Positions 52,915 to 60,331 of a DNA stretch of 64,000 nucleotides are shown here, in pieces (within the stretch, counting starts at the first letter, position 1; every line of letters begins with the position of its first letter). The DNA lies in NCBI GenBank assembly GCA_049115575.1, contig JAGDZU010000001.1, forward strand, positions 868,001 to 932,000, written 5' to 3'. Under the pieces are notes generated by a model, which was not told the DNA's origin, made no database searches, and was given only the letters and a program-made list of their open reading frames with translations. The translations under genes were made by a program, and so were the position numbers. Origin of the DNA: JAHEKB01 sp049115575. Lineage in GTDB: Bacteria > Bacteroidota > Bacteroidia > NS11-12g > UBA9320.

Positions 52915-55302
52915 TTAGTTAACTAAAGTTAACTCATCTACTATATGTCCTGCACCTGCAAGCTTATCTATGCACCAAAGCACATATCTAATATCTACAG
53001 ATATAGTACGTTGAAGTTCCGTTTCAAAGGCAATATCTCCACTCATAGCTTCCCAGTTACCATCAAAAGCTAATCCAATCAACTCTCCTTTTCCGTTTAT
53101 TACTGGGCTACCTGAGTTTCCACCAGTAATGTCGTGATTAGTCAAGAAACAGATTCTTAAATCTTCTCCTGGTTTTGCATAAGGTCCCCAATCACCTTCT
53201 CTAGCTTTTGCTAAATAATCAGCGGGCAAATCAAATTCCCCATCGCCTGGCTGGTATTTCTCTAAAACACCTTTCATGGTAGTGAAGTGCTTATACAACA
53301 TAGCGTCACCAGGAGAATACTCCAATACCTGACCATATGTGAACCTCATTGACCCATTGGCATTAGGAGCAAATTTCTTGTCTGGATACATTTGGAATAA
53401 GGCCGCTTTGTATAATCTGTCTGCAGTAGCTCTTTGATTTCTAGACTCACCAAAAGATGATTGTATAGTGTTTAAATAATAATTCAAGAACATAGCCGAA
53501 AGTTCAACTCCTTTGTCTCTTTTCAATTTGCCGTACTTAGGTTTATTTAAAAATGCAGCTACTTTTTCTTTATCAACTAGCATTGATTTAGAAAACACTT
53601 CGTTCACCATTGCATTAATGTTGCCATTGAATTTATTCAATAGATCATTAAACTCTGCTGGTCTTTGATCTGGTGCAATATCGCTGATATAATAAGAGAA
53701 CATGGCTTTAGTTACTTCTTTATCTATCGGCATATAGTAATCCTTAAAAGCACCTTCCATTCCACCTCTAAGCGCATTCAATAAAGCATCTCTAGTTTGT
53801 TCCAATCCCGCTCTAGAACCTTGAATATTTTCATTTTGTAGTGCTTTTACTGCAGCTCTTCCGTCTTCAAAAGTGGCATCTTTCATGGTCTCACCACCTT
53901 GCTTCTTTAACTCTTCAAAAGCTGTTTTTCTGCTTTCATCAGAAAGTTGAGTATTTAAATAAGTAAGTGTTAAAGCGTGAATATTGGCTTGTTGAGAATT
54001 CATAGAAGACATATAGTCGTGTTCTTTTAAACTCTTCATCACTGATTCCAATCTGGCGTAAGTGAATCCATATCTTAAAAACTCAATTCCAGCAATAGCT
54101 TCCATAAAGTAGGTTTCTGGCAGCGTACTCTTTTCAATTACGCTGTAAGCTTCTTTGTAAAGATTGATAACATTACCGAATTTGTCTTTGCGAGCTTGAT
54201 CTCCAGCATTAACCCAATCCATAAAAGCAGCTTCTTCTGCTTGTTTCTTTTCATATACACCAAGTCTCTTTAAGCCTCTTGTTTGGCCAATAAAGTACTT
54301 CCAGTAGTTACTCACTCTTGCATGCTTAGACGCATACATAAGATCTACAGCTTCACTTTGATTCTGATACTTTTCATAAACATCAAGCTTGGCTCTTCTT
54401 AACTTAACACGAGCAGGTTGGTCTTTGTCTGTAGCCAACTTAACCCCGTAAGAAGTAAGATATCTATCTGTAGATCCTGGGAATCCCCAGATCATAGCAA
54501 AATCACCTTGAGAAACACCTTTTGTTGAAACTGGCAAGTGGTGTTTCGGCTTATATGGCACATTGTTTTCGGCATATGCTGCAGCATTATTGTCTGAGTC
54601 TGCATAAACGCGGAACATAGAAAAATCGCCAGTATGTCTAGGCCACATCCAATTGTCTGTGTCTCCACCGTATTTCCCTACTGCTTCTGGAGGGGTACCG
54701 ACTAATCTTACATCCTTAAAAGATTCATATATATAAGCGAAATATTTATTTCCGCTAAACATTTCTTTTACTTCAACTACATATTTACCTTCTGAACTCA
54801 AAGACTTTCTAATTTCCGCACTCTTGGCTCTGACGGCTGCAGTTCTTTCACTGAAAGTCATTTCATCTGTTACACCATCTAAAATCTCTGTGGTGATTTC
54901 ATCGATTCTTACCAGAAATTGTATTCCGAAATTAGCTGGTAATTCATCTTTGTTACTAGCTGCCCAAAATCCGTTTTTCAGGTGATTAGCATCTGTTGTA
55001 CTCAGAGATTGTATAGCTCCATATCCACAGTGATGGTTAGTTAAAAACAATCCTTTGTCGGAAATAATCTCTCCTGTACAAAACATTCTACCGTTCGGAT
55101 CCACCAATCTAACGATAGCATCTTTCATACTGGAATTGTTAATGCTATACAGCTGTTCAGGAGTCATTTCTAACCCCAACCTTTTCATTTCTGCATAGTT
55201 GTCTGTAAGCAATGCAGGAATCCACATTCCTTCGTCAGCCTTGGAAACCTGGCTTGTTAGCAAGAATAAAAGACTTAATAAAAATGTACTTGTTCTTTTC
55301 AT
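52915..55302 (-). CDS. S46 dipeptidyl-peptidase, DPP7 type
   Basis: A 795-residue exported serine peptidase of family S46, which releases dipeptides from peptide N-termini, probably in the periplasm. The signal peptide is MKRTSTFLL to about residue 22 when started at ATG 55302. Catalytic motifs: TNHHCGYG (His near 90), the Asp region GGDTDNWMWPRHTGDF, and GGNSGSPV (Ser730). The residue 18 positions after the catalytic Ser is Gly748 (in FDGNWEAM); DPP11 enzymes have Arg there, so this should prefer hydrophobic residues as DPP7 does. It is monocistronic, convergent with the isoprenoid-synthase-like gene and divergent from a GT-C gene. Confidence 0.93.
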   Translation of the reverse strand: MKRTSTFLLSLLFLLTSQVSKADEGMWIPALLTDNYAEMKRLGLEMTPEQLYSINNSSMKDAIVRLVDPNGRMFCTGEIISDKGLFLTNHHCGYGAIQSLSTTDANHLKNGFWAASNKDELPANFGIQFLVRIDEITTEILDGVTDEMTFSERTAAVRAKSAEIRKSLSSEGKYVVEVKEMFSGNKYFAYIYESFKDVRLVGTPPEAVGKYGGDTDNWMWPRHTGDFSMFRVYADSDNNAAAYAENNVPYKPKHHLPVSTKGVSQGDFAMIWGFPGSTDRYLTSYGVKLATDKDQPARVKLRRAKLDVYEKYQNQSEAVDLMYASKHARVSNYWKYFIGQTRGLKRLGVYEKKQAEEAAFMDWVNAGDQARKDKFGNVINLYKEAYSVIEKSTLPETYFMEAIAGIEFLRYGFTYARLESVMKSLKEHDYMSSMNSQQANIHALTLTYLNTQLSDESRKTAFEELKKQGGETMKDATFEDGRAAVKALQNENIQGSRAGLEQTRDALLNALRGGMEGAFKDYYMPIDKEVTKAMFSYYISDIAPDQRPAEFNDLLNKFNGNINAMVNEVFSKSMLVDKEKVAAFLNKPKYGKLKRDKGVELSAMFLNYYLNTIQSSFGESRNQRATADRLYKAALFQMYPDKKFAPNANGSMRFTYGQVLEYSPGDAMLYKHFTTMKGVLEKYQPGDGEFDLPADYLAKAREGDWGPYAKPGEDLRICFLTNHDITGGNSGSPVINGKGELIGLAFDGNWEAMSGDIAFETELQRTISVDIRYVLWCIDKLAGAGHIVDELTLVN

Positions 55303-55352
55303 GATCAAATTAATTGGTGACAAATCTTAAAGCGCGTAATATACATTCCTAT

Positions 55353-55360
55353 TATTTTTG
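55353..55360 (+). promoter_or_regulatory. Promoter element TATTTTTG
   Basis: Exact TAnnTTTG match 17 bases before the ATG at 55378, giving a leader of about ten bases. Confidence 0.45.
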
Positions 55361-55377
55361 ATGGGATAACATCTTTA

Positions 55378-56769
55378 ATGGATAAAATCACACCTAGAGA
55401 ATGGCTTATATGGTTGGCCATTTTAATCATAGATCTTGCCTTGGTGCTAAACATAGACAGCACTTATGACAGCGGAGATAGCGTTTTGCATTTTCTCTAT
55501 TCTAGCCAAGCATTTGAGTATCCCAAGTATTTAATGGATCACTGGGCTAAGCCTGTATTTGTATTATTGAGTGCTCCATTTGCCCAGTTGGGATGGTGGG
55601 GTATGCAATTTTTCAACAGCCTCTGCATACTTGGAAGCAGCTTTTTCTTATTTCAACTCTTCAAGTCTTATCACTTGAAATCTTGGTTAGCTGTGCTCCT
55701 TACCTTCTCAGCACCTCTTTATTTTCTAGTACAATCCTCTGGTCTTACTGAACCTTTATTTGCCTTATTCCTTACCGCTAGCATTTATTACCTCAAAAAA
55801 GATCAGCTATGGCTCTCTTTAGTCTTGCTTTCATTCTTGCCATTTGTGAGATCTGAAGGTTGGATAATTGCACCTATAGTCATCATATATTTAATAAGCC
55901 TGAAGAAATTCAAGTGGATCCCAATTCTCTTAATAGGAACAGTAGTATATGGGATCATTGGTCATTTTTACTACGATGATTTCTTGTGGATGTTCAATCA
56001 GAATCCCTATAGTGGAGCTGAAGAAAAATACGGTTCGGGTAATTGGCTCCACTTTTTTAATCAATTGCCTTATGTGATAGGTATTCCGCTATTCACTCTG
56101 GTACTTATTGGACTGTATGATGGATTTTATAGGGCGGTTAGATCTCAAATGAGTTTGCATGAGTTCTTCTTGATTTACGGAATAGCGTTAGGATATTTTA
56201 TGGCACATACTGTTTTCTGGGCAGAAGGATTGTTTCACAGTTTTGGTCTAAACAGAGTTTTAATTGTGATTATTCCTCTGTTTGCTTTTATTGCCTATAG
56301 AGGAATAGAACGCATTGCATGTGCATTCTCATTTATTAATAGTAAATACATCTGGTACACATTCTGCGGATTGGTGATTATCTTTCCTTTTACAGGAAAT
56401 AAAGCAGCCTTGAGATTGCCAGGGAGCATACAAAAAGAACCCTTGCAGATTTTAACTGATGAGGTAAGAGACTATTGCGATTCCTCTTTTGGAGAACGTA
56501 AGATTTATTATGGATGCGCCTATATCCCAATGATTTTTGATAAAGACATAGACAACAGCCTGGAATCTGAAAGAATAGGAATGATTAAAAAGATTCCAGC
56601 AGACCAAGGTTCATTGGTAGTTTGGGACTCGTATTTTGCAGTTACTGATCAGGATATTACCGAAGAAGAACTCAATCTCAAACCAGAGTTAACTCTTGTA
56701 AAGAAATTTGAGTGTGTAGAATGTAGAAGTAAGTATTGGATTAATGTCTATTTATCAGAATCTAAATAA
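55378..56769 (+). CDS. GT-C-like polytopic membrane protein, possible glycosyltransferase
   Basis: A 463-residue protein with about ten hydrophobic helices and a C-terminal soluble part of ~90 residues. The first extracytoplasmic loop reads DSTYDSGDSVLHFL; an acidic motif at this place marks GT-C transferases such as GT39/ArnT-like enzymes. YSGAEEKYGSGNWLHF in a later loop resembles the conserved loop of other Bacteroidota GT-C proteins. It would transfer a sugar from a polyprenyl phosphate on the outer side of the inner membrane. Its 3' end overlaps the convergent GT-C-like gene by 22 bases. The C-terminal part has a few Cys (CVECRSK). Acceptor unknown. Confidence 0.6.
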   Translation: MDKITPREWLIWLAILIIDLALVLNIDSTYDSGDSVLHFLYSSQAFEYPKYLMDHWAKPVFVLLSAPFAQLGWWGMQFFNSLCILGSSFFLFQLFKSYHLKSWLAVLLTFSAPLYFLVQSSGLTEPLFALFLTASIYYLKKDQLWLSLVLLSFLPFVRSEGWIIAPIVIIYLISLKKFKWIPILLIGTVVYGIIGHFYYDDFLWMFNQNPYSGAEEKYGSGNWLHFFNQLPYVIGIPLFTLVLIGLYDGFYRAVRSQMSLHEFFLIYGIALGYFMAHTVFWAEGLFHSFGLNRVLIVIIPLFAFIAYRGIERIACAFSFINSKYIWYTFCGLVIIFPFTGNKAALRLPGSIQKEPLQILTDEVRDYCDSSFGERKIYYGCAYIPMIFDKDIDNSLESERIGMIKKIPADQGSLVVWDSYFAVTDQDITEEELNLKPELTLVKKFECVECRSKYWINVYLSESK

Positions 56770-58424
56770 AATAAAGTCTGCTCCTTGAGTTTAACCACCT
56801 TCCTAATGTGCGCTTGAAACTGCAGTCTTACAAAATTATTTAAAGCATCCTCATTGAAGTTCTGCAGTACTATGCAATCCACCTTATACTTATGTAAAAA
56901 AGCTTGTACTAATTCTTGATGGAGTGGCTCCCAAGAATGCTGCATACCGGCTTGCCGTGCGGTAATGAACATAGGTTCATTAAGGTGCTCATCGAACAGC
57001 GATGCAGGCACTCTTGATATGTAAGCGCCAAGGTATTTTTTTTGATGAACAACCTGATCCTGCAGAAATTGAACATTGAAATGACCTACTTCTGTAAAGC
57101 CATCTCCTATACCAGTAGGTATATGCCATAACACCTGAACATCCTCATCTTTTAAAAAGTCTACATACTCATTCACTTGAACTTTGTTGTAAAATGAATA
57201 AGACTTTGGCCAATACTCAATTACAAGTGTAAATAGCAATACCATAGTCAATGCAGTTTTAATTACATAGTGCTTTTTATCAGCCCAAAATTCTTCCCAG
57301 TGATAGAAGCTTATGATAGGCATGAATAAATAGAGCATGGCTACAAATCTTGTGGGGTTTCTAATGTTGTTCAGAAACGGCACATAGTGTATCCAAGCAG
57401 TAGGACTATAGGTGATTGAATTCCCCATGAGCTTAATCTTAGGGAGACACAAAAAGAAAAACATTAAGGACAGAAATCTCAAAGCATTTAGCTTGTTAGT
57501 TCTAGTGCTTTTGGGTACCAGCACAAAAAGAATCAGCAAGATGAATCCTACAAACATGACTTGTTCATTAGGCCCTTTATAATCTAGCTTGAATCTAAAA
57601 TTCTCAAACAGATTCCCATACAGTAAACTGTTTTCTGCCGGCACCATTAAACTCAGTAAGTCAGCAGTATTATAAAATGCCCCTTTATTGTCAAGACCTT
57701 TCAAATACAGCGGTTCAACTATAATATGACTGAGGATGATTAATCCAATAACAGCTATACATATCTTCCACCAACTCCAACTGAAATTCCACCTTCTAAT
57801 AAGGAGGAATAGTATGTAAAAAACCACTGAAAAGATGAGAAAGAAGCTAGTATAATAATCGCTAAAAAGGGTAATAACAAAGCAGACTAGCATGATCCAA
57901 ACTTGCTTGGATTCAATGTTAGAAATACTCAACTTTCCTTCTTTAAACACCCGCATAAGTGCTCTAATAAAGAAAGGAACTGCTGCAATGAGCATGAGAT
58001 GATAATGCTCTTGAAGATGACTAGTCATATAAGGACTAAATGCAAAGCAGAATCCTACCAGCAAGGCCAATAGATTTGATTTTATAAAATCTCTTGCCAG
58101 CAAATAAGCACCTAAACCCCCAACGCTAAAACTCAACAGCAAGGCCAAATTGCAGCTCAAGTACGGGTTCCCAATTACAACATTAATTAGTCCAATGATG
58201 GCTGTATAGGTATGCATCAATAAAGAAACCCCGGTGGGATAAGCTAATCGATCTGTAAAAAAGGGATTCTGAAATTGTTTAAAGTTCTGTGCAAAGACAT
58301 CTGCATTCCATATATATTGATAAGGGTCAGGACCAGAACCAATAATACTAGTATTCAAGGAAAAAATTAGCGGGTAACTAATACAAATAAATAGTAGTGC
58401 ATAGACCGCAACTATGCCAAGCAA
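56748..58424 (-). CDS. GT-C-like polytopic membrane protein, possible glycosyltransferase
   Basis: A 558-residue protein with some twelve hydrophobic helices and a C-terminal ~130-residue soluble domain. The first loop contains SGPDPYQYIWNADVF, an acidic and aromatic motif like that of GT-C enzymes; TSHLQEHYHLMLIAAVPFF follows. The start TTG 58424 is uncertain: the frame stays open upstream, and a CTG at 58460 would add a basic GKKLTYSRS segment overlapping the GT2 end. It lies 20 bases downstream of a dolichyl-phosphate-sugar-synthase-like GT2, which would make its lipid-linked sugar donor. That pairing is the best evidence for function. Confidence 0.6.
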   Translation of the reverse strand: MLGIVAVYALLFICISYPLIFSLNTSIIGSGPDPYQYIWNADVFAQNFKQFQNPFFTDRLAYPTGVSLLMHTYTAIIGLINVVIGNPYLSCNLALLLSFSVGGLGAYLLARDFIKSNLLALLVGFCFAFSPYMTSHLQEHYHLMLIAAVPFFIRALMRVFKEGKLSISNIESKQVWIMLVCFVITLFSDYYTSFFLIFSVVFYILFLLIRRWNFSWSWWKICIAVIGLIILSHIIVEPLYLKGLDNKGAFYNTADLLSLMVPAENSLLYGNLFENFRFKLDYKGPNEQVMFVGFILLILFVLVPKSTRTNKLNALRFLSLMFFFLCLPKIKLMGNSITYSPTAWIHYVPFLNNIRNPTRFVAMLYLFMPIISFYHWEEFWADKKHYVIKTALTMVLLFTLVIEYWPKSYSFYNKVQVNEYVDFLKDEDVQVLWHIPTGIGDGFTEVGHFNVQFLQDQVVHQKKYLGAYISRVPASLFDEHLNEPMFITARQAGMQHSWEPLHQELVQAFLHKYKVDCIVLQNFNEDALNNFVRLQFQAHIRKVVKLKEQTLFYLDSDK

Positions 58425-58444
58425 AAGCCAAGATCTAGAATATG

Positions 58445-59170
58445 TTAGCTTTTTGCCCAGAGATTGTATTTTAATATGCAGAATAAGGCTCTAAAACCAT
58501 CCCTCCATCCTATTTTTTTACCTTCTTCATAAGTTCTTCCATAATATGAAATTCCAATTTCATATATACGAATCTTGGGTATACACGAAATTTTAGCAGT
58601 TACTTCTGGTTCAAAACCAAAACGCTTTTCCTTCAGATTTAAAGACTTGATATGCTCCGCCTTGAACATCTTATAACATGTCTCCATATCCGTGAGGTTC
58701 AAATTGGTGAAGGCGTTGCTGAGAAGAGTCAACATTCCATTACCAATGCTATGCCAGAAGAATAGAATTCGATGTGGCTTACCCCCCATAAATCTCGATC
58801 CATATATCACATCTGCGTGCCCATCTACTATAGGTTGAAGCAAATCGTTGTATTCAAATGGATCATATTCCAAATCCGCGTCTTGAATCACAATTAAGTC
58901 GCCACTTGCTACTTGAATACCCGTATGTAGCGCTCCACCTTTCCCTTGATTGGTCTGGTGTTTGTGCAATACCATATTCAAATCAGCATTGGCTTCTATA
59001 TATTGTTCAATTGCCTCTATGGAACGGTCAGAAGAGCAGTCATCAACAAGTATCAATTCCTTTTCTATTTGATTAATCAACTCCACTTCTTTGATCTTGT
59101 TTAGTATCAAATGAATGGTCTTTTCTTCGTTATAGACCGGAATGACAATAGATAACTTCTTGAATGACAT
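58445..59170 (-). CDS. Family 2 glycosyltransferase, polyprenyl-phosphate sugar synthase-like
   Basis: A 241-residue GT2 enzyme resembling dolichyl/undecaprenyl-phosphate mannose or glucose synthases. SIVIPVYNEEKTI opens the GT-A fold, VDDCSSDRS and QDADLEYDP are the metal and nucleotide motifs, and GSRFMGGKPHR and DMETCYKMF are typical of DPM1/GtrB-like proteins. It has no C-terminal membrane helices. It should transfer a sugar from a nucleotide donor to a polyprenyl phosphate, feeding the neighbouring GT-C gene, with which it forms an operon. The ATG at 59170 has a TAATTTTG element six bases before it; the TTG nine bases upstream overlaps that element and is unlikely. Confidence 0.88.
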   Translation of the reverse strand: MSFKKLSIVIPVYNEEKTIHLILNKIKEVELINQIEKELILVDDCSSDRSIEAIEQYIEANADLNMVLHKHQTNQGKGGALHTGIQVASGDLIVIQDADLEYDPFEYNDLLQPIVDGHADVIYGSRFMGGKPHRILFFWHSIGNGMLTLLSNAFTNLNLTDMETCYKMFKAEHIKSLNLKEKRFGFEPEVTAKISCIPKIRIYEIGISYYGRTYEEGKKIGWRDGFRALFCILKYNLWAKS

Positions 59171-59176
59171 GAGCTG

Positions 59177-59184
59177 CAAAATTA
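59177..59184 (-). promoter_or_regulatory. Promoter of the GT2-GT-C operon (TAATTTTG with -33 TTTG)
   Basis: On the minus strand TTTG (59207-59204) is followed after exactly 19 bases by TAATTTTG (59184-59177) and after six more bases by the ATG. This matches the full Bacteroidota consensus TTTG-N19-TAnnTTTG. Confidence 0.65.
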
Positions 59185-59223
59185 GCCGCCTTCACTAGTT
59201 TGCCAAACTGGAATAAAGCGAAG

Positions 59224-59231
59224 TAATTTTG
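59224..59231 (+). promoter_or_regulatory. Promoter of the MnmD-like gene (TAATTTTG with -33 TTTG)
   Basis: TTTG (59199-59202), 21 bases, TAATTTTG (59224-59231), then CAGCT and the codon ATC at 59237. Its -33 box abuts the minus-strand -33 box in the palindrome TTTGCCAAA. Confidence 0.6.
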
Positions 59232-59236
59232 CAGCT

Positions 59237-59914
59237 ATCTCCAAAGCAGAATTATACCTAACAAAAAATGGCGAGTATACGCTTTACTTGCCCGAGATGG
59301 ATGAAACCTACCACAGTAGAAATGGCGCCATTAGTGAATCTCTACACGTATTCATTAAACACGGTCTTCAAAGAGTTTCTTTTGCTGAATTAGATATTTT
59401 AGAAGTGGGATTTGGAACTGGGCTAAATGTATTACTCACCTGTATCAGCTGCTTAGATGGTAAACAGAAAATTAGATACACCAGCATAGAGCCATATCCT
59501 TTACCTTTTTCTCTTATTGATAAACTGGAGTATCCCAAACATTTAGAACATGAACAAGGTCTAGATTACCAAAGAAGACTTCATCAAGCAAATTGGAACG
59601 AAAGTGTGCAAATACACCCTCTTTTTCAACTTACCAAATTGGATAAAAAACTGGAAGAACTTCAATTGGAAAACAAATCCTTTGACCTCATTTATTTTGA
59701 TGCCTTTGGTCCTGCTAAACAAGCGGAGATGTGGACTATAGATCAGTTTGAGAAATTGTATGATTCACTCAAAGAGGGCGGAATACTTACAACATATGCA
59801 GCGGCCGGTCAATTGAAGAGAAACCTCAAATCCATAGGATTCCATCTTGAACATCCTCCAGGAGCCAATGGGAAACGAGAAATGACAGTGGCAATTAAGC
59901 CAAAATTAAAATAG
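59237..59914 (+). CDS. mnmD: MnmD-like tRNA wobble-uridine methyltransferase, non-canonical start
   Basis: A methyltransferase like the MnmC N-terminal domain, which methylates nm5(s2)U34 of tRNA. Family features: LPEMDETYHSRNGAISES, SAM motif LEVGFGTGLN, FDLIYFDAFGPAKQAEMW, and TYAAAGQLKRNLKSIGF near the C-terminus. The conserved N-terminal strand AELYLTKNGEYTLYLPE is encoded in frame upstream of the first TTG (59288) and ATG (59297), so starting at either would cut it. No ATG, GTG or TTG lies upstream in the open frame. The best candidate is ATC 59237, five bases after TAATTTTG, giving [M]SKAELYLT; a mutated ATG or a sequencing error is the alternative. It is divergent from the GT2 gene. 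Confidence 0.75.
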   Translation: MSKAELYLTKNGEYTLYLPEMDETYHSRNGAISESLHVFIKHGLQRVSFAELDILEVGFGTGLNVLLTCISCLDGKQKIRYTSIEPYPLPFSLIDKLEYPKHLEHEQGLDYQRRLHQANWNESVQIHPLFQLTKLDKKLEELQLENKSFDLIYFDAFGPAKQAEMWTIDQFEKLYDSLKEGGILTTYAAAGQLKRNLKSIGFHLEHPPGANGKREMTVAIKPKLK

Positions 59915-59918
59915 TCTT

Positions 59919-60290
59919 TTAATTTTCTGGGAAACCGTTTTCAATCCAACACTCAATCAATTCTATGGTGTTGTCAGACAATTTTGCCGCATTCTTGGGC
60001 ATAGGTTCCGCGCCTGCTTCATGTTTAAGTGATTTAACAAAAACAGATTGACCTGCAGCAGACTTAGTGTTATTATATGTGCTCACATTAACACCTGCAT
60101 CTGAAGAGCTTATATGGCAAGGGGTACACAGATTATCCATCACAGGTTTAATGTGGTCTGTATAGTTAGGAGACAAGCTATCACAAAGACTTGTGTTGTT
60201 GTTATCGTTGTTATTATCTCCTGTAGTTTCTTTATCGCTACATGACCAAATTAAGGCAAGGGCAGATAAGATAATGAGTGCTTTTTTCAT
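59919..60290 (-). CDS. Lipoprotein c-type cytochrome
   Basis: A 123-residue small lipoprotein with signal MKKALIILSALALIW and lipobox WSC, followed by a Asp/Asn-rich linker (DNNNDNNNTS). The folded part has a heme-binding CTPCH, then a distal segment AEPMPKNAAKLS with a likely axial Met, and ends ELIECWIENGFPEN. It resembles the small cytochrome c domains of Bacteroidota lipoproteins and would carry electrons or sense redox state on the periplasmic face. I start at ATG 60290; the long frame from 60377 overlaps murB and has no signal. It ends five bases from the convergent MnmD-like gene. Confidence 0.82.
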   Translation of the reverse strand: MKKALIILSALALIWSCSDKETTGDNNNDNNNTSLCDSLSPNYTDHIKPVMDNLCTPCHISSSDAGVNVSTYNNTKSAAGQSVFVKSLKHEAGAEPMPKNAAKLSDNTIELIECWIENGFPEN

Positions 60291-60319
60291 ATAGGTGCGC
60301 AAAATAATAGGAACTGCAA

Positions 60320-60327
60320 TAATATTG
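60320..60327 (+). promoter_or_regulatory. TAnnTTTG-like promoter element of murB
   Basis: TAATATTG (one mismatch) four bases before the GTG at 60332. The divergent cytochrome gene has TTATTTTG at 60300-60307 on the minus strand, nine bases before its ATG, within the same 41-base gap. Confidence 0.4.
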
Positions 60328-60331
60328 CACT

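Noticed and set aside
59268..59300. ATG at 59268 as the start of the MnmD-like gene
   Set aside because: It is in another frame and never joins the MnmD frame without a frameshift; the upstream in-frame codons already match the family.
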